Source: an uncultured Clostridia bacterium (lineage in GTDB: Bacteria > Bacillota > Clostridia > Lachnospirales > Cellulosilyticaceae). Taken from it: 64,000 bases of DNA. Within the stretch, counting starts at the first letter, position 1, and each line of letters starts with the position of its first letter. This document shows, piece by piece, positions 1 to 10,080 of this stretch. The stretch covers positions 149,701 to 213,700 of the forward strand of contig CALJNR010000012.1 of assembly GCA_937981575.1 (NCBI GenBank), read 5' to 3'. The position numbers and the translations under genes were made by a program. The notes beneath the pieces are model-generated. The model searched no databases. It was not told where the DNA came from and saw only the letters and a program-made list of their open reading frames with translations.

Positions 1-3000
1 ATGTGTAATGGCATGAGGTGGTTCAAACCTCTTGCTATTAGCTAAAGAATCTTTTATAACTTTTCTCTTTTTCTCTAAATACCAAATAACTGCCCTTCCG
101 CTTAAAAATCCTATAAGGGATTTATCTAAACACTCATATTTAAACTTTTGGTTATAAGCACAGTATAAGAGAAAATCCAAAAGATCAGGCATAACCACTT
201 CTGCCCCTTCATCTTCAACCATTTCTACGGCATTATTATTCGCTTCTGGATGATACTTGACATAGATTTCTCCAACTAGTGCAACTCTTGGCTTCTTTAC
301 ATCTACTATTTCCAGCTCATCAAATGATTTAACAATCGCTTCGACATTCTTCTTAAAATCTTTCATATTGCCTGTTCTTATATTATCCTTGCATACCTGA
401 ACCCAACTGTCATAAAGCTGATTTGCTGAGCCTTTCTTTTTCTCATAAGGCCTAGTACGGTATAAAACCCGCATCAGCAGATCGCCATATAATAATCCCA
501 TAACAGCCTTATTTACGAATGATAGTGTAAATTTAATTCCAGGGTTTTCTTCAAGCCCTGAAGCATTTAATGAAATAACTGGTACTTTCGCTAATCCACT
601 TTCATAAAGTGCTTTTCTTAGAAAACCTATATAGTTTGATGCTCTGCAGCCTCCGCCGGTTTGCGTAATCATTAAGGATGTATTCTCAAGGTCATAGCTG
701 CCGCTTTTAAGTGCCCGTATAAACTGCCCAACAACCATAACTGCTGGATAGCAAGCATCATTATTAACATACTTTAGTCCTTCTTCAATATCCTCAGGTT
801 CCATTTTGCCTAAAATCTTAACCTGATATCCTGAAACATTAAAAGCTTCTTCTAAAAACTGAAAATGCATAGGAGACATCTGAGGTGCTAAAATGGTATG
901 CTGTTTTTTCATTGACTTTGTAAAAACGATCCGCGTTGTATCCCTGTTGCTGATGGCGGCTTTAGAAGAGATTTTTTCTCTCTCATTTAAGGCCGCCTTT
1001 AAAGAACGGATCCGGATTTTAACGGCTCCTAGATTACTACCTTCATCAATTTTAATTAAGGTATAAATTTTTCCCTTAGATTCTAATATGTTTTGTACTT
1101 CATCTGAAGTAACGGCATCAAGTCCACATCCAAATGACGTAAGCTGAATAAGTTCTAGATTATTTTGGCTGCTGACAAAGTGGGCTGCTCTGTACAGTCT
1201 ATTATAATACGTCCATTGATCAAGAACACGAAGCGGTCTTTCTACTTCCCCTAAATGTGCTATTGCATCTTCAGTAAATACCGCCAGTCCTTCTGCTGTT
1301 ATAACACGGGTTAGCTCATGATTGATTTCAGGATCAATATGATAAGGTCTTCCACTCACAACAATCCCTTGAATATGATGCTGATGGATATAAGCCAGTG
1401 TTTCCTCACCTTTTTTCTGGATATCTTCTTTAAAGGCAGTTAATACTTCATAACCTCTATCAATCGCTTTTTTAATTTCATCTTTAGAAATATCAAAAGC
1501 CTCTAATTCTCCACAAAGCTGTTTTGTCATAGACGCTTTAGATTCAAAATTTAAAAAGGGATGCTTAAAACATATGTTTTTTTCTTTTATAGCCTCTATA
1601 TTATTTTTAATTACTTCTGGATATGAAGTAACAACAGGACAGTTATAATGGTTATCTGAATGTTTATCTTCTTTTCTTTCATAAGGAACACAAGGATAAA
1701 AGATAAATTTTACCCCTTGCTCGATTAAATCCATAATATGTCCATGTGTTACTTTCGCTGGATAACATACTGTTTCCGAAGGAATGGTAGAAATACCTTT
1801 TTCATACAATACTTTTGTTGTTCTTGATGAAAGCTGTACCCTGAATCCCAATTCAGTAAAAAAAGCATGCCAAAATGGATAATGCTCATAAATATTAAGA
1901 ACCCTAGGAATTCCGACGGTTCCTCTTTTAGCGTCTTCATACTTTAAAGCCTCATACTGGAAAGTCCGGTCATATTTATAGTGATAAAGGTTAGGTACTT
2001 CGGGAACATTTGAAAGCTCCTGCTGCATTCGTTCACATTTATTGCCATAAATAAAGCGTCTGCCATCACTTAATTTATTAATTGTCAACAGGCATCTATT
2101 TTCACATCCAGTGCACCTTGATGGCTTTTTAGTTATTTTAAGGTGCTTGATTTGCTCTGCCTTAAGCAGCGTGCTTAGCTTATCCCCTTGTCTCTTTTTA
2201 GCCAAGAGAGCTGCTCCATAAGCTCCCATAAGCCCTGCAATATCTGGCCTTATAACTTCTTTTCCTAATATCATTTCCAGGGCCCTGAGTACCGCATCAT
2301 TGTAAAACGTTCCTCCCTGTACAATAACTTTGTCACCAACTTCTCTTGTATTTCTTAATTTAATGACTTTGTATAAAGCATTTTTAATAACTGAATAAGA
2401 TAGACCAGCAGATATATCTCCGATAGACGCCCCCTCTTTTTGCGCTTCTTTTACCTTTGAATTCATAAAAACAGTACACCTGCTTCCTAAATCAACAGGT
2501 TGCTTTGCGCGAAGGGCCTCAAGTCCAAATTTTTCAATAGGCATTCCAAGAGAGCTGCTGAAAGTTTCTATAAAAGATCCGCAGCCTGACGAACAAGCCT
2601 CATTCAAGGTTACAGAATGAACGATCCCTTTCTTTGTTTTGATACACTTCATATCCTGCCCGCCAATATCTAAAATAAAATCGACACCATTAACAAATCT
2701 TTCAGCTGCTGTATAATGTGCTATCGTTTCTACTTCCCCAATGTCCACTTGAAATGTATTTTTAATAAGCGCTTCTCCATATCCCGTAGCACATGAATAA
2801 CTGATTGAAACATGCTTTGGCAGCATAGTCATCAGCTTAATGAGCTGGTGCGCAATCAACTTTAGCGGATCTCCTTTATTACTTCCATAAAAAGAATATA
2901 ATAATTCTCCTGCTTCACCAATAAGTGCGATTTTAGTTGTCGTAGACCCTGCATCTATTCCTAAGTAAGTTTTTCCTTTATAATGCTCTAAGTTTTCCCT

Positions 3001-3924
3001 TGTAATTTTATACTGGCTATGTCTTAATTGAAAAGCCTCAATTTCTTCGTTGTTTTCAAATAAAGGAGGAAGTGGGTTTTTAATAGATAATGCATCTGTC
3101 TGTGTTTCTAGTTTTTCAATTAAAATTTTAAAAGGTATCTGCTTACTTTTATAAGATAATAAAGCTGCTCCTAAGGCTACAAATAATTCAGGATTCTCCG
3201 GAGTAACAGCCTCTTCTTCTTTTAGGTGTAATGTTTCACAAAATCTTTTCCTAAGTTCGGATAGAAAATGAAGCGGCCCGCCCAAGAAAACTACTTTACC
3301 TTGTATTGTTTTGCCACACGCCAGCACTGTAATGGTTTGGTTGACAACAGCCTGAAAAATAGAAGCTGCAATATCTTCTTTATCAGCTCCTTCATTAATA
3401 AGCGGCTGAATGTCTGTTTTAGCAAATACCCCGCATCGTGCTGCAATAGGGTAAATAACTTTGTGGTTTTTTGCAAGTTCATTAAGCCCCCCAGCATCTG
3501 TCTGCAAAAGGACTGCCATCTGATCAATAAATGCCCCTGTGCCTCCTGCACATGTTCCATTCATTCTCTGCTCTAAAGCCCCATCAAAAAAAGTAATTTT
3601 TGCATCTTCCCCCCCTAGCTCTATTGCAACATCTGCGCTGTCAACATACTCTTCAACCGCTTTTGTACAGCAAATAACTTCCTGAATAAAATCAATCCCT
3701 GCGATCTTCGATAGTCCCATAGCCCCCGAACCGGTCATCACTATTTTTAGGTCACAATTGCCTAACTGAATGTAGCTTTCCTTCAAAAATTCTATTAATG
3801 TATTTTTAATATTAGAAAAGTGTCTTTCATATTTTGAGAAAACTATTTCCAGCTTTGCATTTAAAAAGGTAACTTTTATAGTAGTTGACCCAATATCTAT
3901 CCCTACATATAAAACATTATTCAT
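1..3924 (-). CDS. 2-hydroxyacyl-CoA dehydratase activase/dehydratase-like giant protein (C-terminus cut by window edge)
   Basis: The frame is open from an ATG at 3924 to the first base, giving at least 1308 residues with the C-terminus missing. Two ASKHA-type ATPase domains lie in tandem: the first starts at about residue 6 ([11 protein letters not shown]) and the second at about residue 322 ([12 protein letters not shown]). Each has the Gly-rich phosphate loops and a conserved Cys ([22 protein letters not shown]) expected to bind the bridging [4Fe-4S] cluster of BadF/HgdC-type activases. A DUF2229-like section with CTGCENRC follows, then a region resembling the HgdB/C dehydratase subunit. 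The family uses ATP to drive a low-potential electron into a dehydratase. Fused proteins of about 1400 residues are common in Clostridia and their substrate is mostly unknown. It is transcribed alone, downstream of the valS terminator. Family confidence is high, substrate unknown. Confidence 0.9.
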   Translation of the reverse strand, partial: MNNVLYVGIDIGSTTIKVTFLNAKLEIVFSKYERHFSNIKNTLIEFLKESYIQLGNCDLKIVMTGSGAMGLSKIAGIDFIQEVICCTKAVEEYVDSADVAIELGGEDAKITFFDGALEQRMNGTCAGGTGAFIDQMAVLLQTDAGGLNELAKNHKVIYPIAARCGVFAKTDIQPLINEGADKEDIAASIFQAVVNQTITVLACGKTIQGKVVFLGGPLHFLSELRKRFCETLHLKEEEAVTPENPELFVALGAALLSYKSKQIPFKILIEKLETQTDALSIKNPLPPLFENNEEIEAFQLRHSQYKITRENLEHYKGKTYLGIDAGSTTTKIALIGEAGELLYSFYGSNKGDPLKLIAHQLIKLMTMLPKHVSISYSCATGYGEALIKNTFQVDIGEVETIAHYTAAERFVNGVDFILDIGGQDMKCIKTKKGIVHSVTLNEACSSGCGSFIETFSSSLGMPIEKFGLEALRAKQPVDLGSRCTVFMNSKVKEAQKEGASIGDISAGLSYSVIKNALYKVIKLRNTREVGDKVIVQGGTFYNDAVLRALEMILGKEVIRPDIAGLMGAYGAALLAKKRQGDKLSTLLKAEQIKHLKITKKPSRCTGCENRCLLTINKLSDGRRFIYGNKCERMQQELSNVPEVPNLYHYKYDRTFQYEALKYEDAKRGTVGIPRVLNIYEHYPFWHAFFTELGFRVQLSSRTTKVLYEKGISTIPSETVCYPAKVTHGHIMDLIEQGVKFIFYPCVPYERKEDKHSDNHYNCPVVTSYPEVIKNNIEAIKEKNICFKHPFLNFESKASMTKQLCGELEAFDISKDEIKKAIDRGYEVLTAFKEDIQKKGEETLAYIHQHHIQGIVVSGRPYHIDPEINHELTRVITAEGLAVFTEDAIAHLGEVERPLRVLDQWTYYNRLYRAAHFVSSQNNLELIQLTSFGCGLDAVTSDEVQNILESKGKIYTLIKIDEGSNLGAVKIRIRSLKAALNEREKISSKAAISNRDTTRIVFTKSMKKQHTILAPQMSPMHFQFLEEAFNVSGYQVKILGKMEPEDIEEGLKYVNNDACYPAVMVVGQFIRALKSGSYDLENTSLMITQTGGGCRASNYIGFLRKALYESGLAKVPVISLNASGLEENPGIKFTLSFVNKAVMGLLYGDLLMRVLYRTRPYEKKKGSANQLYDSWVQVCKDNIRTGNMKDFKKNVEAIVKSFDELEIVDVKKPRVALVGEIYVKYHPEANNNAVEMVEDEGAEVVMPDLLDFLLYCAYNQKFKYECLDKSLIGFLSGRAVIWYLEKKRKVIKDSLANSKRFEPPHAITH

Positions 3925-4057
3925 ACTACACTCCCCATAGACTTATTATAAAACGTTAAATCAGTTAGACTTCTATATTCTATGAAAATAATAAAACAGT
4001 TATACATTCATAAGCATATCCATATAATATTCTAAATATGCTATATGAACTTATAAC

Positions 4058-4097
4058 AAAAAAAGATAGATAAGAGGTTATCTCATCTATCTTTTTT
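4058..4097 (-). terminator. Intrinsic terminator of valS
   Basis: A long inverted repeat (AAAAAAGATAGATAAGA paired with its near-complement) with a T-run on the minus strand sits right after the valS stop codon. The A-run on the other arm lets it also work on the plus strand. Confidence 0.85.
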
Positions 4098-4100
4098 GAT

Positions 4101-6743
4101 TTATTTTTTTAAACTCTCAATACGTTCTAAAACAACATTGAGCATTGCCTCATATTTTTCCCTTTTTGCACGCTCTTCTTCTATAAGTTTAGCAGGTGCT
4201 TTGGCAACAAATCCTTCATTTGAAAGCTTTTTATCTACCCTCTCCACTTCCATCTGAAGCTTTTCCTTCTCTTTTTGAAGTCTTTCTAGTTCTTTCTTAA
4301 GGTCTACTAAATCTGCAAAAGGCACATACAATGAAGCATTCGGAATAATACTGGATACCGCATCACTTTCAATACCCTCTTTATCTTTTTGAACAACAAC
4401 TTCTGATGCAAAAGCTAATACACCGAAGAAGAGTTTTCCTCTTTCAAAAACATCAATAATCTTAGGTAATTCAGAAACAACAAATACTTTAGCTTTTCTG
4501 GACGGCGGAACATTCATTTCACTTCTTAAATTACGAATATTACGTACTGCCCCTTTAATCAATTCGATTTCCTCTTCATCCTCAACAAAATGCCACGCAT
4601 TACTAAAGGCTGGCCACTCAGAAACCATAATGCTTTCTTCTCCGCTTTGAAGACTCATAAATATCTCTTCCGTAATAAATGGAATATATGGATGAAGCAT
4701 CTTCAGCACGTTAGTCATAACTGTTCTAAGTGTCCATAGAGCTGCTGGTCTCGTACTATCCTCTCTATTATAAAGACGAGGTTTTACCATTTCGATGTAC
4801 CAATCACAGAATTCTTCCCATGCAAAATCATAAAGCTTCTGTACAGCTATCCCTAATTCATATTTATCCATATTATCAGTAACTTCTTTAGCTAAAGTAT
4901 TCGCTTTAGAAAGAATCCACCTATCCGCAGCAGTAAGGTTATCCGGCATACCGCTCATCTTTTCATCTGTATCATCAAAGTTCATTAAAATAAAGCGTGC
5001 TGCGTTCCAAAGCTTGTTGCCAAAGTTACGATTTGCTTCAACCCTTTCATAATAAAAACGCATATCATTTCCAGGTGCATTCCCTGTTACTAGTGTAAGC
5101 CTAAGCGCATCTGCTCCATACTTTTCAATCACTTCAAGCGGGTCTATTCCATTTCCTAATGACTTGCTCATCTTGCGTCCTTCAGAATCTCTAATGAGTC
5201 CATGGATCAGGACATCTTTAAAAGGAACTGCTCCCATTTGCTCAAGTCCTGAAAAAACCATGCGAACAACCCAGAAAAAGATAATATCGTAGCCTGTAAC
5301 CAGCACACTGGTTGGATAAAAGTATTCCAAATCCTTTGTTTTTTCCGGCCATCCAAGGGTTGAAAAAGGCCATAAGGCTGAACTAAACCATGTATCTAAT
5401 GTATCTTCATCTTGAATCAGACTGTGACTGCTGCATTTGCTGCATTTTTGAGGATTTTCCCTTGCAATAATAATTTCGCCGCATGCTTCGCAGTAATAAG
5501 CAGGAATTCTATGTCCCCACCATAGCTGTCTTGAAATACACCAGTCTCTGATGTTTTCAAGCCAATGCAGATAAGTTTTTCCAAATCTTTCAGGTACAAA
5601 ACGAAGATCCCCATCATGAAGCGCTTTTATTGCCGGCTTTGCCAATTCTTCCATTTTAACAAACCATTGTGCTTTAACCATAGGCTCTATAACACATTTA
5701 CATCTATCGTGGGTTCCTACATTATGAGCATGAGGTTCCACTTTGATAAGATATCCTAAGTTCTCAAGATCCTTAACCATTTCTTTTCTTGCTTCATAGC
5801 GGTCAAGTCCAGCATATTTGCCAGCCAGTTCATTCATTCTGCCATCATCACTAAGCACGCAGACTTGCGGAAGATTATGACGTACTCCTACTTCAAAGTC
5901 GTTAGGGTCGTGAGCCGGTGTAATTTTAACAACGCCTGTTCCAAACTCCATGTCTACATAGTCATCTGCAATGATTGGAATCTCTCTGTCCATCAGAGGA
6001 AGCCTTACTTTTTTCCCTATTAAATGAACGTATCTTTCATCTTTGGGATTCACTGCAACAGCTGTGTCCCCAAGAAGTGTTTCCGGTCTTGTTGTTGCAA
6101 GATTGATAAACTCATCTGTACCAACAATCGGATATCTAAGGTGCCAAAAGCTTCCTTCTTTTTCAGTATGCTCAACTTCTGCATCTGATATGGACGTTCC
6201 GCATTCCGGACACCAGTTAATAATTCTGGCACCTCTATAGATATAGCCTTTTTCATAAAGTTTAACGAAAACCTCCTGAACAGCATTCGAAAGACCTTTA
6301 TCCATTGTAAAACGTTCTCTTTCCCAGTCACAGGAACTTCCTAATTTCTTAAGCTGCTCAATAATACGTCCGCCGTATTGCTCTTTCCATTCCCAAGCCC
6401 GTTCCAAAAATCCTTCTCTTCCTAAATCTTCTTTGGCAATACCTTCTTTGTTCAGCTGTTCAACAATCTTTACTTCCGTTGCAATGCTGGCATGATCTGT
6501 TCCTGGCATCCATAAGGCATTGTATCCCTGCATGCGTTTATATCTAATTAAAATATCTTGCAAGGTATTATCCAGTGCATGGCCCATATGAAGCTGTCCT
6601 GTAATATTGGGAGGCGGAATAACAATTGTAAAAGGTTCTTTTTGGGAATCTGCTTCTGCATGAAAATAACCTTTATCTATCCACTTTTTATAAAGCTTTT
6701 CTTCTACAATACTTGGATCGTATATTTTTTCTAATTCTTTCAT
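4101..6743 (-). CDS. valS: Valyl-tRNA synthetase
   Basis: Class Ia aminoacyl-tRNA synthetase that charges tRNA-Val in the cytoplasm, 880 residues, the usual size for Firmicutes ValRS. The HIGH signature appears as HMGH at residues 52-55 after PPPNITGQL, and the KMSKS signature ([10 protein letters not shown]) is near residue 524. The editing (CP1) domain lies between them, with zinc-type Cys pairs (CEACGEI, CSKC) around residue 420-435. The last ~65 residues form the charged coiled coil ([16 protein letters not shown]) typical of the ValRS tRNA-binding arm. An AAGGAGG-type site precedes the ATG. A small membrane-protein gene lies immediately upstream and both sit behind a T-box leader with a valine specifier, so expression should rise when tRNA-Val is uncharged. 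Confidence 0.98.
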   Translation of the reverse strand: MKELEKIYDPSIVEEKLYKKWIDKGYFHAEADSQKEPFTIVIPPPNITGQLHMGHALDNTLQDILIRYKRMQGYNALWMPGTDHASIATEVKIVEQLNKEGIAKEDLGREGFLERAWEWKEQYGGRIIEQLKKLGSSCDWERERFTMDKGLSNAVQEVFVKLYEKGYIYRGARIINWCPECGTSISDAEVEHTEKEGSFWHLRYPIVGTDEFINLATTRPETLLGDTAVAVNPKDERYVHLIGKKVRLPLMDREIPIIADDYVDMEFGTGVVKITPAHDPNDFEVGVRHNLPQVCVLSDDGRMNELAGKYAGLDRYEARKEMVKDLENLGYLIKVEPHAHNVGTHDRCKCVIEPMVKAQWFVKMEELAKPAIKALHDGDLRFVPERFGKTYLHWLENIRDWCISRQLWWGHRIPAYYCEACGEIIIARENPQKCSKCSSHSLIQDEDTLDTWFSSALWPFSTLGWPEKTKDLEYFYPTSVLVTGYDIIFFWVVRMVFSGLEQMGAVPFKDVLIHGLIRDSEGRKMSKSLGNGIDPLEVIEKYGADALRLTLVTGNAPGNDMRFYYERVEANRNFGNKLWNAARFILMNFDDTDEKMSGMPDNLTAADRWILSKANTLAKEVTDNMDKYELGIAVQKLYDFAWEEFCDWYIEMVKPRLYNREDSTRPAALWTLRTVMTNVLKMLHPYIPFITEEIFMSLQSGEESIMVSEWPAFSNAWHFVEDEEEIELIKGAVRNIRNLRSEMNVPPSRKAKVFVVSELPKIIDVFERGKLFFGVLAFASEVVVQKDKEGIESDAVSSIIPNASLYVPFADLVDLKKELERLQKEKEKLQMEVERVDKKLSNEGFVAKAPAKLIEEERAKREKYEAMLNVVLERIESLKK

Positions 6744-6764
6744 TTTGCTCCTCCTTATTTTTTC

Positions 6765-6965
6765 TTACTTAATCATTAAAAACAAAAATCCTATGGCGCA
6801 AACAACCAAACCTGATAACTTTACAGCTATAACAGCCCCGCTTATTAAAAGCTGTATTTCTTCTTCATCTTTTTTGTCAAGCTTTGTTTTCGCAATAACA
6901 ATACGTTTTGCAAAAAAGGTAATTATTACCCCTATGCAAAATAATATAAAACCTATGATCTGCAT
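6765..6965 (-). CDS. Small two-helix membrane protein between T-box and valS
   Basis: A 66-residue protein with two hydrophobic helices (about residues 2-18 and 43-64) separated by a charged loop containing KTKLDKKDEEE. I place the start at the ATG at 6965 because a good site, AGGTGA, lies 5 bases upstream. The longer reading from 7034 would start inside the T-box terminator hairpin and is unlikely. The stop is 21 bases before valS, so it is probably co-transcribed and shares the tRNA-Val control. I do not recognise a family; it resembles generic small Firmicute membrane proteins. The reading frame is convincing, the function unknown. Confidence 0.65.
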   Translation of the reverse strand: MQIIGFILFCIGVIITFFAKRIVIAKTKLDKKDEEEIQLLISGAVIAVKLSGLVVCAIGFLFLMIK

Positions 6966-7021
6966 GATTTCACCTAGCCCTATCTTTCTCAAAGCTTCCT
7001 GGAATCTTTTGAAAATAAAAA

Positions 7022-7250
7022 AGAGCCTTTTCATCCTTAATTTAAGGACGAAAAAACTCGTGGTACCACCTTAATTCTTTACAATCATGTAAAGCACTCT
7101 CACTGCTGTAACGGGCAGACCCGCTATTTTCTACTATTATTTCAAAAACAGTGCTCAAAAGCTACCTTCTAATATGCTTTACGCAAGAAGACTTTCAGCT
7201 TGTTAATCTTCTCTCTCTATCCGCAGTCATATTATACTCCTCTTTATCAT
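7022..7250 (-). promoter_or_regulatory. T-box riboswitch leader (valine) with terminator
   Basis: On the minus strand the T-box core AAGGTGGTACCACG at 7060-7073 is followed by a long hairpin (GAGTTTTTTCGTCCTTAA pairing with TTAAGGATGAAAAGGCTC) and a T-run at 7015-7025, the standard antiterminator/terminator pair. Upstream, the Stem I features are present: an AG-rich bulge (AGAGAGAAG near 7205-7220), AGCTGAAAG, and AGAAGGTAGCTTTTGAGC near 7153-7170. A GTA (valine) codon in the last segment is the probable specifier. This fits its position ahead of valS: uncharged tRNA-Val would stabilise the antiterminator. Confidence 0.92.
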
Positions 7251-7280
7251 CGCCTATATTATTTTTTTATCATTCTTATT

Positions 7281-8414
7281 TTATGCATCTTCTGTTGTTT
7301 TGTCAAGGGATCTGTCTATTCTTGCATTATATTCATTAATTTTAAGATTAATGAGCTCTCTCATATCCTCATTCTCCTGCAAAGCAAATACTTCTTTCCA
7401 CAGTGCCTCTTCATAAGTATTTAAGGCTTGCAGCTGCTCAGCAGTCTTCTGTTTGTCTGCTTTAATTGTTTTAAGTGCATTAACCTTTTTAGGGGCCAAA
7501 GCCCAGTCCGCCAAATTTTCAATATATTCGATATGAATTTTTTTACTTCGTATAACCTCCAGCATCTTTTCCTCTATCTCAGTAAGAATCTGATTAAGCT
7601 GCAAGTATTTTTTTTCATTGTCCTTATTCTTTATATATCTATTATAATACATCTCAAGCTTAGCCACACTGTCAACACCCAGTTTCTCATATTGGAAATC
7701 CAGATATCTGGTTTGATGAAAATATCTTATTTTTGATTTATTAAGGTACTTGACTGCCTTTTGCTGTAAAATGACATTAGCATTAAGTGCGTGATCAATT
7801 CGATCTTTAGAATATAATATGCCTGCTAAAAATACGATTAATAAACATCCAAATATGCTGAGAAATATCCATACTTCATCTCTTAGTATCTGCATAAAAG
7901 CAAAAGAAATGATCATACAGAGTGCCATCGCTATAATAAAGAAAACACTGAACATCTTAAGAAATTGATAACCCTTTAAAAGAGCCTCCCGCTCTTCTAA
8001 GAGCTCTTCCTTTTCTTCTTGTAGATAGATCATATAACTTTCGGTTTCCTTTTGCCTTCTCTCTGCTTCATGCATTTCTTGAATGAGGTTTGGAAGTTCA
8101 TCTTCATACTGTGAAATGAGAAAAAGTGCTTTATTATTTTTGATGAGTCTTCCTCTTAAGTTTTGCTTTTTTTCTGTAATATCTTTAGCTTTATTGGCGA
8201 GGATATTAAGTTTTTCGATGTCTTCTTTATCTAGTGCTTCAAACTTCTTAATTTCCTCTTCTCTATTTTCTAAGTCCATTAGATATTCACTGGTACGTCT
8301 TTTTTTAATAAAAAGCTCATTAAGTTCCTCAAATAATTCTTCTATTGTAGATGAGGCAATCGGTTTATTATGTTTTTTATTGACACTTCGAAACAAATCC
8401 CCAAATATACCCAT
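7281..8414 (-). CDS. Coiled-coil membrane protein of unknown function
   Basis: A 377-residue protein of a family I do not recognise. Residues ~20-150 are rich in Glu, Lys and Leu with heptad-like spacing (EELFEELNELF, EEKEELLEEREALL), suggesting a long coiled coil. Two adjacent membrane helices follow at about residues 154-175 and 180-200, and a second charged, Tyr-rich helical region fills the C-terminal half. The layout is a membrane hairpin with two cytoplasmic coiled-coil arms. The site AAAGGGAG precedes the ATG. It lies between the S1-domain gene and the T-box leader on the same strand, so it may be read from its own promoter or through the S1 terminator. Confidence 0.75.
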   Translation of the reverse strand: MGIFGDLFRSVNKKHNKPIASSTIEELFEELNELFIKKRRTSEYLMDLENREEEIKKFEALDKEDIEKLNILANKAKDITEKKQNLRGRLIKNNKALFLISQYEDELPNLIQEMHEAERRQKETESYMIYLQEEKEELLEEREALLKGYQFLKMFSVFFIIAMALCMIISFAFMQILRDEVWIFLSIFGCLLIVFLAGILYSKDRIDHALNANVILQQKAVKYLNKSKIRYFHQTRYLDFQYEKLGVDSVAKLEMYYNRYIKNKDNEKKYLQLNQILTEIEEKMLEVIRSKKIHIEYIENLADWALAPKKVNALKTIKADKQKTAEQLQALNTYEEALWKEVFALQENEDMRELINLKINEYNARIDRSLDKTTEDA

Positions 8415-8495
8415 GTTTTCTCCCTTTTTCTTTTGTTTTATTTATTGCACTCTTTAATGTTTTTCATCCATTCAAGAACTATATTTGGAACCTTG

Positions 8496-8583
8496 TCTAT
8501 AACAAGAAAGCGTGCCAAAAACGCACGCACATGTGAAATAGGAAAGTTTGGTCCCTCGCCAACATGGGGTCTTTCCTATCTCA
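8496..8583. repeat. Intergenic repeat, copy 1
   Basis: This stretch is closely related to 53687-53770. Shared features are AAGAAAGC.TG, CAAA.ACG, CATGTGA.ATAGGAAAG and a matching right arm (CTTTCCTATCTCA here) that folds into a ~13-bp hairpin. Both copies lie directly downstream of the intrinsic terminator of a minus-strand operon. Two copies are seen in this window; the genome-wide copy number is unknown. Confidence 0.6.
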
Positions 8584-8607
8584 TAAAAAAGAACCCATAT
8601 GGGCTCT
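8584..8607 (-). terminator. Intrinsic terminator of the S1-domain gene
   Basis: On the minus strand GAGCCCATATGGGTTC is a near-perfect palindrome followed by six T, directly after the stop codon of the S1-domain gene. Confidence 0.8.
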
Positions 8608-8610
8608 TCA

Positions 8611-9759
8611 TTAAAATACACTGCCAAGTACATCTCCAAGCTTAGCACCTTCATCATCTTGATTCATATATTGAAGTATTTCAGGATCAGCTTTTTCTTC
8701 AACCTCTTTTAAGCTTAATGATATCTTTTTAGCTTCTTTATCAATACCAAGAATTTTAGCTTTTACTTGTTGTCCAATTTCTAAAACTTCTTCTGGTTTT
8801 TGTATTCTTTTATCAGAGATTTGTGAGATATGAATAAGCCCTTCCACATTATCACTGATTTTTGCAAACGCACCAAAGTGAGTAAAACGCGTAATTGTCA
8901 CATCAACCATTTGATCTTTTTCAAGATTAACTGTTTCAAGATACCAAGGATCCATATTAATATCTTTTAATCTTAGAGATATTTTGCCAGTCGCTTTATC
9001 TAGAGCTAATAAAGTCACTTCTACAGTTTGTCCTTCTTTTACAACATCTGATGGATGCTTAATTCTAACCCATGAAAGATCATTGTTATGAATCAGCCCG
9101 TCTACGCCCCCAAGATTTACAAAAACCCCATAAGGCATCAGTTTTGTAACAACTCCTGTATACTTTTCACCTTCTACTAACTCAGCTAATTTTTGTTTTT
9201 TAGCTTCCTCAGCACGTTTTGCAGCAATCTTTTTACCTGAAAGTACAATCTTTTTAGTCTTAGGATCCAACTCGATGATCTCTACTTCAATTTCTTGTCC
9301 TACATATTGAGATAAATCTTCTACATATGTATTTGAAATTTGAGATCCTGGAATAAATGCTCTTAATCCTTTAACTGGTGCTACCACTCCACCTTTAACA
9401 ACGTCTTTAATACGTACTGTAAACTTCTCCTTTTTATTAAAAAGTTCTTGAACGTCTTCAAGTGCCGTTTCAGCCTCAGCTCTTCTCTTAGAAACTAAAA
9501 CATTGCCTTCCCCGTCATCAACTTTAAGAACAGCAACTTCAAATTCATCTCCAACTTTAATACTGTTTTTATCAATATCATCATAAGAAAATTCATTCCA
9601 TGGAATTAAGCCGTCTGCATGATAACCTATATTTACAACTACTCCTTCTTCTTGAACTACAACAACTTTTGCTTTTAAGATGTCACCTCTATATATACGA
9701 GTCATTGACTTATCGATTTCCGCCATCAAGTCCGCCATGGTGAGATTTTGTTCATCCAT
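8611..9759 (-). CDS. S1 RNA-binding domain protein (ribosomal protein S1-like)
   Basis: A 382-residue protein with four S1 (OB-fold) repeats at about residues 25-92, 112-177, 196-266 and 280-352. The last two are canonical (GVFVNLGGVDGLIH, GAFAKISDNVEGLIHIS). Short Firmicute S1 proteins of this type bind single-stranded mRNA and associate with ribosomes, but with four domains they are not full equivalents of the six-domain enterobacterial S1. The start is the ATG at 9759, with AAGGAGGA six bases upstream; a longer reading from 9810 has no such site. In other Clostridia the gene often follows ispH, which is not the case here. It is monocistronic with its own terminator, and a candidate -10 (TATAAT on the minus strand) lies at 9800-9805. 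Confidence 0.92.
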   Translation of the reverse strand: MDEQNLTMADLMAEIDKSMTRIYRGDILKAKVVVVQEEGVVVNIGYHADGLIPWNEFSYDDIDKNSIKVGDEFEVAVLKVDDGEGNVLVSKRRAEAETALEDVQELFNKKEKFTVRIKDVVKGGVVAPVKGLRAFIPGSQISNTYVEDLSQYVGQEIEVEIIELDPKTKKIVLSGKKIAAKRAEEAKKQKLAELVEGEKYTGVVTKLMPYGVFVNLGGVDGLIHNNDLSWVRIKHPSDVVKEGQTVEVTLLALDKATGKISLRLKDINMDPWYLETVNLEKDQMVDVTITRFTHFGAFAKISDNVEGLIHISQISDKRIQKPEEVLEIGQQVKAKILGIDKEAKKISLSLKEVEEKADPEILQYMNQDDEGAKLGDVLGSVF

Positions 9760-10080
9760 TTTATTGCTCCTCCTTATTATCTGTAAATATACTCCTCTTA
9801 TTATACACATTCTAAAGATAAAAATATAGTATATTTGAAAGTTTTATTTAATAATTTCAAAAAACAACGTAAAAATTTATAAAATCCATTCTCATCTTCA
9901 GATCATTACACTTTATAAACAGATTTAAAAATAAATTATTAAAAAATATTGGTATTAAATTGTATAAATATCTAAATATACATATAATAAGCAAGTCCAT
10001 AGATTAATAATAGTATTTTATAGTTTCAGCATCTTTATGCTTAAGTATGAGAAAATAATTTTTAAGAAAGAAGGGTTAAA
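9760..10080. other. Divergent intergenic region, AT-rich
   Basis: This gap separates the minus-strand S1 gene from the plus-strand symporter gene. It is very AT-rich. Apart from the two ribosome binding sites and a candidate minus-strand -10 at 9800-9805, I see no riboswitch, RNA gene or small ORF with support. Confidence 0.5.

Noticed and set aside
3268..3576. Open frames on both strands inside the giant activase gene.
   Set aside because: They overlap a protein with convincing family motifs and have no binding sites; they are shadow frames.
6745..7074. Plus-strand frame of 109 codons over the T-box and small membrane-protein gene.
   Set aside because: It runs antisense to a T-box and a membrane ORF; hydrophobicity is explained by the opposite strand.
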